A stretch of 64,000 bases of DNA from Torreya grandis (Eukaryota; Streptophyta; Pinopsida; Cupressales; Taxaceae), in assembly GCA_037957365.1 (NCBI GenBank), contig JARHVA010004906.1, positions 364,501 through 428,500 on the forward strand, written 5' to 3'. This document shows, one piece after another, positions 39,286 to 51,699 of the stretch. Below the pieces are notes generated by a model. That model worked only from the letters and a program-made list of their open reading frames with translations, was not told the origin of the DNA and did not search any database. Position numbers and translations under genes: made by a program. Every line of letters starts with the position of its first letter. Position 1 is the stretch's first letter.

Positions 39286-40189
39286 TATTGAGACATAATT
39301 TAAATAACACAATCACATTATATCAATAATGTGATTGTGTTATGTAAAATGTCCATGAAATTATCCCCCAACTCTGTGCACTTACTCTAGTTATCTATTT
39401 GAAATTAACTTGAAACCCAATATAAAGATCATAAGGTCAAAATTTAAGTTATTACCCATCTTATTTCACTTTTTGAGGCATAATAGGAATGGAACCATAG
39501 GATAAGATTATTTCACATATTATTCTATAATTTTACGTCATGTCCCTAATTTATTCAAATATATAGTTATCACCATGTCTTGGCTTGATGAATCATCCAT
39601 GAACATCCCAAGAATTTAGCATGACCTATTGAGGATCCCTTACATTTCCTCCTAGAGTTTCAAAGTGACCATATATGAGTTTTTAATGACCACATTATTG
39701 CTTATAGAGTGGTTATGCACATGTTAAAATTGAAATTTGATGACATAGCCTGTAGAATGTTTCCTTTCACTTTTAAATGAGAAGTATATTATTGGTATTC
39801 AAGATTATCTCAAAATTATATTACCAATTATAGGAACCTATAAAATCAATTCTTGATTTAATTTGGAAGTCTAGTGGAATATTTTCCCTCTCTCCCTAGT
39901 CTCTTCCCTAACAATCAAAAGAAGTAAGACCCCATCACCATCATAGCATAGGTCAATCTATATGAGCCATATGATCATGATTTTTATGACATGATTGAAG
40001 TGGAGAAACACATTTCAAACATTAAAAGGAGATTGTGAGATTGCAAGAGTAGCTAGAATTATAATAACAAGAAGATTATAAAACCTCCTACAATCCCATA
40101 AAAGAAGAATTCAGTGAGCCAAAAGAGTTGATGTCGAGAACAAAGTACAAAACTTTCTTGTCTCTGATGATCCAACCCTTCAATAACTA
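39286..40189. other. Stretch with no clear gene
   Basis: Starts with a palindromic AATCACATTAT/ATAATGTGATT pair at 39,312-39,345, probably an outlying unit of the arm. The rest is AT-rich; a weakly coding-like stretch from about 39,930 may be the beginning of the frame described next. Confidence 0.4.
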
Positions 40190-41010
40190 GTAGTCTGAGA
40201 GCCTCTTTGTCCCAATATCATAGTCATTGTACCCTAGATAAATGTATCCATTATGTGTGATTTGCATGAACATGAGGCAAGTTCTTCTAATTCCAATGAT
40301 AGTTATACAAATTGAGAACTAGATAAACCTCTTGTTTACAATGATGTTGCTTTTATTTTTAAAGTAATGGAAATGATTATCTCTAATTCATGTATAGATA
40401 TTTTTTATGATACAAGTAAAAAAAATTGAGAGTTGTGGAAGGATATGGATGCTTTATGTGGTTGTTGGCTTCATTTAGCCCAAATCCCTTACGTTATTTT
40501 AGCTAAATAAAATTTTAAGATTATTCCTTCCATTGACTTGAATGTCATTAGGTAAGATCCAGGTCATGGTCTCCCTCAAGAAAGTCTATATCATGAGTAT
40601 GAGGTATTGGAAAGTGTTAACTCAAAATCTTCTAATCTAGTAGATTATGATATGATCAAAGAGGATAAGCACATTTCAGATTAGGAAGAGAAGATATTAA
40701 ATATAGATCCAATTGAAAAATAATATTACAATGAAAATAAAGATGATGATTTCATTCAAGATTTGAATTACCTAGAGTCAAACATGTAACATCCAATCAC
40801 TTAGTAAACTAGTTGTGAAGAGGTTAAGATACCTATAATAGATTTTGGAATGCCAAGTCTAACATTTGAATACATGGATAAATATGATGGTCATTCTCAG
40901 ATGGATATTTTGAGGAAGACATCAAAGATTTGTTTGATTGTAGGTATAATTCCACTTCCCTATCAAGTGATATTTTATGATTATTTGTCTAATATATTCC
41001 CTATATGAAT
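40190..41010 (+). pseudogene. Decayed acidic coding frame in element B, unidentified
   Basis: A single plus-strand frame reads about 270 codons with about ten isolated stops, mostly TAA or TAG where Gln would fit. The residues are clearly protein-like and acidic: EHEASSSNSNDSYTN, QESLYHEYEVLESVNSK, NENKDDDFIQDLNYLESNM, EEVKIPIIDFGMPSLTFEYM. The orientation agrees with element B's TATA box. Acidic linkers of this kind lie between protease and RT in some plant Ty3/gypsy polyproteins, but no catalytic motif is present, so the identity is a guess. A separate open frame of 82 codons follows at 41,005-41,253 in another register, probably a frameshifted continuation. Confidence 0.5.
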
Positions 41011-41253
41011 GCGATTATAAATGATGAAATTATAGACCTTAGTAATCCCCAAGTAAATATATGTCCTAATGTTTCAATATATGTAATAGTATTTCCCTTC
41101 CTTGGGAATGTTGGTTTAACCAGTGGTTATCTTTTTCATGAAAATTATTCATACATTTATTCACTCATGGGTTTAATTGGTTTAGAATTTGATGAGGTAT
41201 GCAATGGATATCCTACTTTTACCTGGCCAAACTTTGACATGAAATATTTCTAA
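41005..41253 (+). pseudogene. Possible frameshifted continuation of the acidic frame
   Basis: An 82-codon open frame directly overlaps the end of the previous one by a few bases in a different register. Content such as DEIIDLSNPQVNICPNVS and GYPTFTWPNFDMKYF is protein-like. No family was recognised. Confidence 0.35.
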
Positions 41254-41259
41254 GCCTAT

Positions 41260-42485
41260 GTTGATTCTAATTTTAGATTGAAGACATCTAGTTCTTTTGA
41301 ATGCATGATTTCTAATGACATTGGTTTTGTATAAAGGAAATTCAAAGATATTTTAAGGGAATTTTAAGACATCCTTTCCTTCCTGAAGACACTAACTAGA
41401 ATAACCTTGTTGCTTCCAAAAATTGGAAATCATGTTGTGTTGGTTTTCTAGACCCACCTTCGTAATTTTTTTAAGCATGCCTTTTTTTAAATTAATGTAC
41501 ATAGTTTCTTATTTTTGGCATTTAATTTCTTAGTTAGATTTCCCTACTTCCTATTTTTATAAATTCTTGTTTTGTATTAGTTTTATATTTTGATAATTTT
41601 CATGTTTTGGTTTTGATTCAACACTATATTTGTTCCTTGTCCTAAACATCCCTTTGCAATAGTGAGTCTTGCCCTAAGAATAAATGCATTAAATAGAGAA
41701 TTGGCCCCTATGAATTCAATTTCCCTATGTTAGTGGGATAAAGGAACTCAAATGGTGGATGGAAATAGGAAATTTATTTAAGCCTCAAAAGTTATAAAAT
41801 GAAAAGTCATGTTTGAACAATGGCATAGGTTGCTTCAATTTTATTTTATGCATCTTCTAAATTTTGGAGGACCGTGATTCTAAATAGAACATGGGGATTG
41901 TATAAAAGTTTATTTTGTTATCTAAATCCATAAATTTCACCTAATTGAACATCTTAAGTAAATAATAAATATTGTTTTAATTTCAATTTGTCTTGGTAAT
42001 ATGAATTTTCTAGTTTATAATTTTACCCATGGCTTGGTCTCCAACCCTCAATAGACTAAACACAAATCCTTTCATAAGAAAAATTTGAAGGAAATATAAT
42101 AAAGATTTGAAGGAAATTTAAAGGATGATTCATGAAACCTCCACCATATGATTTTAGGCCTACCTGGTAGTAGATCAATGCCCTACCATTTTCCCAAGCC
42201 AAATTACCAAATCTCTTCCCTCTTAGAAGTTCTAGTTACCTAAGTAGGTCTAAATTATTTTATGTGAATTCAAGAGCTATAAATGAATTTATCACTTTCA
42301 CACACTAAAAAAACTTTAATAAAATTGAAATTTAGTATGCCACATGTTGAACTAGACTTCAATGCCTACATATTTATGATTTTGTCTGAAGAGAATTATT
42401 TGAAGTTTAAACTTTTATTTAGATATGAATATTTGTAGTCTAACTTTTGGAGTAATTTAACTAGATATTATGGGTTATAAATTTT
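41260..42485. other. Stretch without recognisable genes
   Basis: AT-rich sequence before the right repeat of B. No polypurine tract abuts the repeat start, which weakens the LTR reading of B. Confidence 0.4.
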
Positions 42486-43177
42486 TGTACAAAATTATCC
42501 CCACAGAGGTCATCATTTATTGGATCCAACACACCCCACTCTTAGATTTCAAATGGGGACCCTCTTGGTTTGGCATGACCACATCCTTCTTTTGATCTTG
42601 ATTAGTTGTTTAGTCTTTAATATGAATACTCGAACTTGATTAAATATACAAAGTTTAACCATTTTAGATCATGAATTTTAAAGTGCCTTTGAAAATCCTC
42701 CTTTAATTGAAATATGATTGAGACTTATGCAATTAGTATAAATTTAACGCTTTTCAAAAATCTTGCCTTATGAATTCAACTTGTAATCATTACATCACAC
42801 TATAAAATGACTAAGCTTTTATTATGTCTTACTTTGGAACTTAGCCTATTTTCAATATTATGAGTTCTCTTGTAAATTTCTTGAGTATAAAATCTAAGTC
42901 TTCAACCTTTGGTAATTTTAAGGTATTTAAGTTGTAGGTCTGGCATGGCCTTTCAAATGTTTTATTTCACTAATTATGGGCTTTTGAAATAGGAAAATTT
43001 AGGTTCTTTTTAATGAGTCTAGTGGATCCTCTTCTATTATTTTAATTTCCTTCATTGAGAAAATTCATGATTTTATTTTATACTTAGTCAATTTTATCAT
43101 TTTGATGAACTAATAATGCTAACATTTTGATGGTGTTACCTTAGTCTTTTTTTAGGTTTTCCTTACCCAAGCCCTCC

Positions 43178-43725
43178 AAATGATTGGGATCCTACCATGT
43201 GGCATGATTCCATTCACCTAGGTACCCAAATAACTTTAGGACTTAGATTCTCATGAAAATCCCTAACCCTCCAAGTAGCTAAGTTGATGCCATGTATCAA
43301 CCTAAGGACTTAAAGACTTGGGAGACAATTAACAACCTAATGGCTCTAGGCCTCCAGCTCACTGAGATGATTCCATATGACATTATCCTATAAAATTTGG
43401 GACCTAGAAGCCAAGATATAAGTTAATTGATATATGCCTTTAAGTATCTAAGATGATGCCACATGGCATCATCCTAATGACATGATGACCCAAAATCCAA
43501 AGTTTTCCCATAAACCCTTTAGTCATCTAGGTTAAAAAGATTATGCCATATGGAATCATCCCAATAACCTACATTCATATGTCAATTTATATAGGCTTAG
43601 GCCTCCATGTTATCAGGATTTCACCATGTGGCATCATCTGACTAACTCTTAGTCTCAGGGCAAAACATATAGTTTTAGGCCTCTAAAATAGTGATATTAT
43701 ACCACATTGCACCATCTCGTGATCC
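43178..43725. promoter_or_regulatory. Palindrome array in right repeat of B, about seven units
   Basis: Same dyads as at 30,971-31,595: near 43,183, 43,275, 43,357, 43,443, 43,531, 43,607 and 43,688. The best symmetric copy is GATGCCACATGGCATC at 43,454. Most units keep a CCA[CT][AG]TGG-like centre and RATGATG/CATCAT arms. Confidence 0.65.
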
Positions 43726-44176
43726 CAAAGATAGTAAATCAAAGAGAATTGATCCTAAAACTAGTAAAACATAGAAGTGGACCTATGGACCCAAGGTAGA
43801 GTTATTTGGCCAAGAAATACATCTAGGAGATTGTGGATGAGTGACAAATGGACCTAATAGACACATCATCTAGTTCAGTCATCATGAAAGAGTGAATAGA
43901 GGACACATGGATCTTGATGACATAAGCAAGGGTGCAAGACTTGAAATTTATAGTTGTATGGCATGTCAAAACCATCATAAATATGACAAGTATAATGATC
44001 ATTTCAAATGTATTTCAAAGACTGACTAGTTAAGGAGGGCATATGGAGTAAGCTGGTGGCTTCTAAATCTAAATATTCTCCTAATGGGTTAGAAGGGTAT
44101 CTTTTGTGTTATGTCAGGATGTTTGTTGGTTATGATTCTTGATCATGCATGAAGGTCATGGAATCATAAAATTTCC

Positions 44177-44186
44177 TATATAAATA
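44177..44186 (+). promoter_or_regulatory. TATA box in right repeat of B
   Basis: TATATAAATA with flanks conserved relative to 32,039. Confidence 0.6.
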
Positions 44187-45239
44187 GTCTAGATTATTAT
44201 TGTAAAGTGGAAATACTTTTAAGCACAAAGGCTCTATAATAATTATGCTAAGATTTCACCTACCTTTACTTATTTATCTTTTGCTTAGATTATGTACCAA
44301 GAGTTGGATGACACTTTAGGCATAGAAATGCTACTAGAATTGGCCTAGACTATACCATCCTTTCTCCCATGCCTTTGACCTTAATTTATTACCTTTGGAT
44401 GTTGACTATGGTGAAATATTCTCAAAATGATAAATATATCAATTTTATTATGTTTTGTTTAATCAATGTTCCTAGGTCTTACTTTAACTTGATAACTAAT
44501 GATATATATTGATAGTAGGATCTAGCCATATTTGATTGTCTTTATTGGGATGTCAAATATATATCTTAACTATTATACTAGTTTTATTCATGTGTATTTC
44601 AGCTTCTTATAATCATCATGTGTAGTAGCTAGAGACTACAATATAGACTATCTTTGGAATGAATCTGGTAGATTCATGGCTTTCTATAATGTCCTTAGAA
44701 GCTCACTCACTAGGTGTTTAACTTTTTTGTAGTATCTAGACTAGGTACATAGTGGTATAATTTTGGCCAAATAATTTTGTCAATATGAAGCACCATGAAG
44801 CTCATTTAAATCAAAGGCAATCCCCTCTCTTTTCTAACTTACCTCATTCACTTTTTTATCTTTTTTTGATGATATCCTACCTTAGAAAATTTTGATAAGA
44901 ATTGTAGTGAAGTATATATTATTGTTTTGAAAGTTGAATAAGATAGGTAACAATATTTAGATAATTAATTAGCAATAAAACAAGTAAATAAACCTAAATG
45001 CTCATATCAATTAAATCTCAGGTGGCAATAGTTATTGATCTTAGAGTAAAATGGTTAAATAGATCACTCTTTGGATTGAATGAGCATCAATATTAAAATT
45101 AATGAGGGGGAATTCATCCCATATGTTATTGCCTTCCTTTGACCTCTCTAAATTACTCAATCCTATGGGTTTATTTTGAGAGGGTCACAAATTGAAGACA
45201 ACAACTAAGATTACATCAGCATCTATTACTAACCAGTAT

Positions 45240-45430
45240 TTCACACACACCATAATAACATCAGATAAATACATGGAGTTTTATCCCTCTTTGGAGTATT
45301 GGTATGTAATCACTTCTCAACATAGGGGTGTTGAGGTCAACCATAACTTCATCCACTAATCCAATTTTCTCCACTTTGCACATTTACTCTTTATTATCAA
45401 TTGGCCTAGGGTTCCAAGTGAAGAATAAGG
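45240..45430 (+). repeat. Fragment related to the element A LTR
   Basis: CTTTGGAGTATTGGTATGTA, then GTTGAGGTCAACCATAACTTC, then CCACTAATCCA follow the same order as 15,802-15,875 and 3,391-3,470 of the A LTRs. About 150 bases are alignable at low identity. It is squeezed between element B and element C, so it may be what remains of an LTR into which C inserted; the other half should then lie after 59,912. Confidence 0.5.
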
Positions 45431-45496
45431 TACATAATGAATTCTACATTGAATCAAGTTGCTCAAATCATACACATAGGACTCATAGTTGAAGTT

Positions 45497-46686
45497 TGTA
45501 TACACATAATATTTTTAAACTTTTATTGGTTACTGACACTTTATGTCTTACAGGAACCCATCGAATCTCAATCTCTCTGAGTGCATACCTTAAGGGGTGC
45601 ACTAGGAAAGGGGTGGACAGACTATCAATGCTTTGTAAGATTGGTGTCCAATTTTCCAATTATTATCTACACACTCATATCCTAAAAGCATTAACTCTAA
45701 GCCTATTCTTCTCAACCTTATCCATTCTAGTCATTTTTATCTTTCCATCTTATTTTTCTTACCTTAATTCCCTTTTGGATAGTCAATTGTACTAGGTCAA
45801 CTGGGTTGACCCTGTATAGTTGAGGGGTATTTTTCACTTTTGGGTTTGTTACCTAGCTTAGACCTAGTGAATCATCCTCAAAAACATATAAGGTTGACTG
45901 GATTGACCCTATACAGCCAACTTTTCTAGGAGGATTTAGGGCAAGATCTACCTATATATACAAGTTCATTTCTAACCATTTGTAAGAATAGAAGAAAATA
46001 AGACTAAGTGCGATTGAACATATGATTATTAACCATTCTAAATAAGGAATAAAGCTTAGGTTCCATAATTTCTTTGGAAATATTGATCTTGTCTTATGGA
46101 GAAGTCTTTTAGATGCATAGATAGGTTGTGTAGCCTAGAGCTGATTTGTCTTTGTTATCCTTACATACCACAAAAATATCTTGTAAAACACCTTCGCTAA
46201 ATGAGATATTGAGGCTCAGTAGGTTCATATTCAAGGTAAGTATTCCTAACTTTATTTCTCCTTTGTAAGATTAGATAGATAACACAATTGTGCTTATATT
46301 CCCATGCATTATGATTTTGTATACATTAACATGAGTATATGTCTTCTATGCATGTTTAGTTTAGCTATTTATTTTGATTTTAACCCCAACTTTGTGCCAT
46401 AATATTTGGTGTGAACTAGAATATATATATTTTTTTATTAGAATAGGTGAATATTAAACCTTAGGACTCTTTTACGGTTGTTGTGTGATTGTGTGAAACT
46501 ACAGGATTTAAAATCCTTCTTAGCATCATGTATTGTTACAAGTGAGCCCCTAATCAGGTCTATTGGATCCATATATTGGTCATGTTCTTACTTGAAAAAT
46601 GTATTCGCAATTGAAAGTCTAGGTATGCTCTATCATCTTTGAGCCATGATCGATTAATAAACATGATGCATTTTTGATTGCATACA
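45497..46686 (+). repeat. 5' LTR of element C
   Basis: Colinear with 58,707-59,912: shared AATCTCAATCTCTCTRAGTGCA, GCACTAGGAAAGGGGTGG, GGCAAGATCYACCTATATATA, TTATGGAGAAGTCTTTTRGATGC, TGATGCATTT. It includes two GGTCRAC/GTYGACC dyads (45,791 and 45,891) and a TATA box at 45,953. Confidence 0.9.
45953..45960 (+). promoter_or_regulatory. TATA box of element C 5' LTR
   Basis: TATATATA in ACCTATATATACAAGTTC, conserved in the 3' LTR at 59,176. It lies about 30 bases downstream of the second dyad. Confidence 0.55.
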
Positions 46687-46689
46687 TTC

Positions 46690-46702
46690 TGGTAAACCTG
46701 AC
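46690..46702 (+). other. Primer binding site candidate of element C
   Basis: TGGTAAACCTGAC starts three bases after the LTR end. It matches element A's TGGTGAACCTAAC in 11 of 13 positions, both differences being G/A transitions, so both probably use the same tRNA primer. Confidence 0.65.
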
Positions 46703-46788
46703 ATGAAACTAACCCTTGTAAGATTTATTTCAATTTATTTCATTATTTTTAGCATTATTTTTATCATATATCTATCATACTAGATTGA

Positions 46789-48275
46789 CTCTATCAACCC
46801 AATTTAAATTTATGTGTGAAAGTTTTCAAGAACAAGAAAATGGATTGACTTAGACAACCCAGTATAGGTTCTCATACTTCTAGTTCAGACTATTAGGTTG
46901 ACCTATTTGACCTTGTACACTTTTAGACATCTATATTTAGCTACTAGGTCAACCATGTTGACCTTATACATTCTAGACACTTAGTAGCAGGAATCTGCAA
47001 AGCTTGATCAACCTAGTCGACCTAGTTTGTAAGTTTTACAAGCATATTCCAAGGTTTTTAACTAGCAACATTCATTCTCAACATCTTTAATCCAACAAGG
47101 TTCCTTTTTATCTCTCTATCTATTTCTTTTTTGTCTTTCTTTTCATAGTTTATAGTCTTAAAAACTACCCCTGCATAGTCGACTAAATCAACCTTGTCAA
47201 CCTAGTTCTATGTTTTATGTGTTGTCTGAATAATTGAGTCAACCCTAGTTGACCCTATTCATTTTTAGACATTGATTATATAATATAGGTTCAACCTTGT
47301 TGACCATGTATTATATTTTGTGGATATAATGTCATACCTTATTTCAAGTTGGAATTAATCTTATATGCTTGTAATTAATTGACACTTTATTTTATTGTAG
47401 CTTGCATGATTAGAATAGTTCACATAGTATAATTAGGGGGTTTTAATTAAAAATTTAGTTTCACTATTTTTATTTTATGCACACACATCCAAATCAAAAA
47501 AACTAAACAAACATTTTAACATTTATCTACCTAAGGCCAACCAACTTGTATTTCATCACCAAGGAGGAAGCTGACTTGATACTCTGGTCAAGTATAAATC
47601 ATGGTTAATGGTATATTCTAGCTAATCACCTAACACCCTTATCACTACAGTGTGTGAAGTGAAGGGGTAAGCCCCAATACCAAGCTTGTATCATTTCCAC
47701 TATAGTCCCTTTCAGCCCAAACTACCTGAAACCATCCTTAGATTGTTATCTAGTTCCTTGCTTTATATCCAACTTCTCATCACTTTTAAAATTATTTATT
47801 AATAATAAAATAAAACTTCTTAGGTTGACTAATTAGTTATATCTTTACTTTTCAAGTTGATTTCTTTCTCTTTACTCAATTATGTATGCAAAAACTTGTA
47901 TTATCTAGCATTAGTGCAAGGTTTTATATGGTGTGCCTCAATTGGATTGGCCAACATTGATCCAATTGACTATTTATTTCCCTTTAGTTATTACTTTAAT
48001 ATATTAGCTAAAAAAATTGTCTTGTTTCAATTCATAAATTTTTATCAACCTTCTCATTTTCCTTGTATGTTGTACTAGGTCAACCCAATCAACCCTATAC
48101 CTTTTCCTAGCCTCTATGCACTATACAAGATCAATGCAATCAACCTTGTACTATCTGAAACCCCTTTTACCTCTTTTTCCAATCTTTGTACACTGTACTA
48201 GATCGACTCAATCAACCCTATATAGTTTTACAATCCTTGTTTTTATGCTAGGTTGATCCAATCTACCCTATACGA
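46789..48275. promoter_or_regulatory. Dyad array GGTCRAC...GTYGACCCTATA in element C leader
   Basis: About a dozen copies of a roughly 28-base motif, consensus CTAGGTCGACT-GGTCGACCCTATACA, occur at 46,789, 46,841, 46,891, 46,941, 47,001, 47,171, 47,231, 47,281, 48,071, 48,121, 48,191 and 48,241. Further copies lie in both LTRs and at 57,831-57,905. Most copies have GTTGACC or GGTCAAC where CpG has decayed; less decayed ones (59,006; 59,130; 57,838) show GGTCGACC. The decayed form contains the W-box core TTGACC on both strands, which WRKY factors recognise, but that may be a by-product of decay. The motif is essentially absent from the rest of the window. Confidence 0.7.
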
Positions 48276-48329
48276 TTTCAGTCACTTCTTGGTTATTTTC
48301 TCTCTCATCTCCCTTTCTCTGCTTTCATC

Positions 48330-50560
48330 ATGGACTTTCTTCTTGATGGAAACATTGAGTTATAGTCAACATACATGATGAACTTTACCAATCCTCATAG
48401 GGTTTCCCATAGATAGAGTATGGATCCTCTCTTGGATGCTAGTAACATTAAAATTGTCACTCGCACAATGAACTATGGGACCCCTCCTAATACCTCTTTG
48501 TAGCATAATTCTCATATTTTTTTAGAGTACCAACCTGAGTTAGAGTATACTCCAAAATTCTCTTCTTTATCTCTAAATTTTCTCAACATCGAGGAAAGGG
48601 TCCTTTTACCATTTGCAATCTTATGATTAGTGGTCAAACTGAAGAGCCTCACTCACCTACTCCTAGATTCTCAACTAGAATTAAGGGTACCACTTTCTTT
48701 GATTCTCAGCCTCTTCCTTAAACTATGACCAATTCTCATGCCATGACCTCTTCTTCTTTCCTTTCTTCTACCTCCATGCCTAGTATCTCAACTAACGTGG
48801 TAGGTTCTACATCTAGTGGGCCTCTCTAAAGATCTTCTATCCTTAATCCATCTACTAATGATTCATTTGCTACCCAAGGCAATCACTCTTCTAGTGATTC
48901 TTCCTCTCAACCATTCACTAGTCCAACACAATAAAAATTTTCCACTAGTGCATCACATTGTCATAATTCCTCTCAAGCTCCTATCAACACTAATAGTGAT
49001 ACCCAAGCCACTAATACTAACACCAATGTCAACCTTAATGCTTCTAAAAATGCTAATCAAACACATAAACTTTTATTTAAAACTCTTAATAAAATGAATA
49101 CATTTCAAGCTTATAACACAAATAAAATGATGAGAATGCAAAACCACCTTCTCCACCTTCAATCTCATCCACAACCAATGGCTTGGGGCCCACATAATCA
49201 AAATGTTCCCCAACCTCCTCTTTGATATTATCAAGGCAATCTCATTCCTCAACCTCCTTTAATTAACAAAACCATTAAGCATCTTCAAAATGAACCTCTT
49301 ACTACTCAAATTTCTAGCATTGACATAGGAGGTATAACACCTAAAATTTCTTATAATGGATCAACTGATCCTACCCTTCATCTTAAGACATTTGTAAATC
49401 TTTATAAGGATTGGGTCAAATTAAACACCTTTACAGTTACCAAGCTCCTTGCCAAAAGCCTCATAGATGATACCTTAGATTGGTAACCAACTTATACCTC
49501 ATTCCATTACTATTTTTGAGGATTTAGTGAATGCTTTAGTTCAAGAATTTCAAACTAGTGATCTTCCCAAAAACACTTTGGCCAATTTCATAAATTAAAA
49601 ACAAAAAAAAATGAAACCACTCAATCCTTTGTTAAAATATGAAAGAACTTTTCAAATAAATGTGAGCATAACATGGCCAATTATAATATTTTCCGTCTCT
49701 TTACCAATTCCCTTTTTTCTAAATTATAATATCGCGTTTGCACTCTTTCTCCACATACCTTGGAGGAGGCTATTGACCAAGCTAAATGTCAAGATTTCCT
49801 AATTCATCAATTCAAGCCACCCCAACCAAATGTAGTTCCTTATCTCTTAATTAAGAAAAAAAATCATAATGTTACCAATGATGGTGTTATATATTATTAT
49901 GACACCATTCACAATGTTCAAATTGTCATTACTAGCCCTTCATCGAAACTAGCTCCCCCTTCTGAACAATATACCAATCTCATTTATCTTCACCAAATAA
50001 CATTAACATTCAAAAACCTCTATCCTCAAATAAATTTATTAAGCATATTTATAGGCCTCTTCCTTGAGAACTTGACCCTACTAATCCTATAAAATCCTGG
50101 TATGATCCTAATAAGTTTTGATGGTTTCACACTAGTTGGGGTCATTCTCATGAGACTTGTAGATAACTTCATAATTTTGATATGGATTTTCTTCTCAATC
50201 CTAATTTTGATCATGATTCTATCCCTTTTAAGCATCAAAAATCTTTTGAAATTTATTTTAAGGACTATAAATCACATGATAAAACTCAAGCTTAAATCAA
50301 GCAAATGTTTATTTAGCTATTTATAAATACCCTCTTCCTAATCATCATCCTATTCAAGAAAATAAAGATAAATCCACCCCTTTCACCAATAATGTTGAAA
50401 GTATTGTTGAAATAAATTTTGAATAGAATGTGGTTAGCATGACTAATATTCCAATGGTGGTCTCTTTTATTGATTCTCAACTTATCTACACTCCTCCTTA
50501 ATCTCATATATATTATGTTATCCAAGATTCTTCTCCAACTCATTTAAATGAGTTAGGGTA
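48330..50560 (+). pseudogene. Ty3/gypsy gag of element C (decayed)
   Basis: Gag makes the particle that packages element RNA. A frame starts at ATG 48,330 (MDFLLDGNIEL) and is soon broken. An Asn/Ser/Thr/Gln-rich stretch (48,844-49,170) is followed by the gag core: ISYNGSTDPTLHLKTFVN (49,349-49,402), the usual Y.G..DP..HL..F block, then LAKSLIDDTLDW. After a frameshift comes NTFTV to SPHTLEEAIDQAKCQDFL near 49,760. The knuckle at 50,119-50,160 has the pattern C-x2-H-x3-G-H-x4-C, with its first Cys now a TGA stop (WFHTSWGHSHETC follows). Several TAA/TAG/TGA stops make it dead. The same knuckle type is in element D. Confidence 0.82.
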
Positions 50561-51560
50561 AGAAGATCTTATAACCTTTGATGATCCAATTTATGATTCT
50601 CCCTTAGATAACACTTCCCATTATATTTCTACCACTCTTCAATCATCTTCCAATACTAATGATAATCAAGCTTCTAATAACACTTTTTATACCATTTCTC
50701 CAAATCAACTTGAACCAGCTACTTCATCATCACCACATGATCTACATCCTTGTCCCAAAATTTCTCATTCTTATCAACATAAATTTCAATGCACTTTATA
50801 TCTTCCTTCAAAAAACATTATTAACCATTATTCACCTATATATAACAACATTATTATGGGTTATGATGAGTGGGATCCCATAGCAGAGCTCACTAATCTT
50901 CCATCCTAAATTCCATTCCTTGAGCTTAAGAGGACTTTTCCACGTCATATAAATCATCTTATGTAGCTACTATTTGAGATGAATGTCCCTCATCCTCTCC
51001 TATAAATATGGGAGGTAACTTTATATAGATTCAAGGATAGTATATTACAACAATATGAAGAGATTTCTATCAACATTGATGAAACTATAGACACTTCTCT
51101 TTCTTTAAAATTTATTATAGCATCTATGATTCTCAATGAGATTATACTTCATGTGGATGATCCTCCCTTATTTATTAGTATCCAAATAGGTGATATCCAA
51201 GTTAATCATAAATTGATTGACAAGGGTTTTGACATGTGTGTTGATTATCTTAATTTCATTAAGACTCTTGGGTATTCAAAATATAATCTCAAGTCTACAC
51301 ACAAAATCTACCAAGGATATGATAAAAGTCAAATGCCTCCTCTAGGTTGCATATGGCTTCCCATTACTATCCCACCTATCATTGTTTGTATGAAGGTGAT
51401 GATCTTTAACTTTCCCCTTTATTATAACATCTTGCTTGGTAGGCCATAGACTCACTGCATGAGAGCTGTTACTTTTTTTTGCCTACTAATGCATTAATTT
51501 CCCTTATAATGGAGTCATTTATAGGATTCAAGGTGATACTAACCCTTAGAGTTTTGAACA
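50560..51560 (+). pseudogene. Retropepsin-like protease of element C (decayed)
   Basis: The aspartic protease cleaves the polyprotein. A nearly continuous plus frame runs from about 50,570, entering a clean 107-codon open stretch at 51,126-51,449. There the active-site turn reads LIDKG (51,213-51,227; Asp at 51,219) where D-S/T-G is usual, followed by hydrophobic strands, GCIWLPITIPPI, and the YNILLGRP signature at the end. A TAG then interrupts what should be a Trp, and the tail continues with degraded sequence to about 51,560. The Lys in place of Ser/Thr suggests inactivity. Upstream there is a Ser/Asn/Pro-rich linker (50,640-50,760). Confidence 0.8.
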
Positions 51561-51699
51561 ATTTTAAGATCATGTTGCCTTCAAGATTCCTACTCTTGAG
51601 CTTTTGCTAAGTGTTCCATTCCATGAGTCTCAACATCTTAATTTTCCTATTAATTTAATTTAAGGTTATAGTGGGCATCATGAACTTGTTGGTAACATT

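Larger units (their letters stand above)
42525..45212 (+). repeat. Right 2.7-kb direct repeat (probable 3' LTR of B)
   Basis: Partner of 30,309-33,060, colinear from TGGATCCAACACACCCC to GGGTCACAAATTGAAG. It carries the palindrome array and TATA box at matching positions. Confidence 0.75.
30253..45215 (+). mobile_element. Element B: probable LTR element with very long (2.7 kb) LTRs
   Basis: Direct repeats of about 2.7 kb (30,309-33,060 and 42,525-45,212) lie 12.2 kb apart in the same orientation, and each contains a TATA box and a palindrome array at the same relative place. Just after the left copy comes TAGTGCTAGAAGGAGGGGC, which looks like a plant gypsy primer-site sequence with TGG turned to TAG. 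This supports an LTR retrotransposon about 15 kb long in plus orientation. Against it: no clean TG start and CA end, no purine tract before the right copy, and no target-site duplication were found, so a segmental duplication is the alternative. The interior holds a decayed plus-strand frame and a nested inverted-repeat structure with an antisense gypsy pol fragment. Confidence 0.6.

Noticed and set aside
45496..45795. 99-codon open frame at the start of element C's 5' LTR
   Set aside because: Lies wholly in LTR sequence. In the 3' LTR the same frame is cut short, and the composition shows no protein family.
48816..49097. 93-codon Leu/Ile-rich open frame
   Set aside because: Out of frame with the Asn/Ser/Thr-rich gag frame that leads into the recognised gag core.
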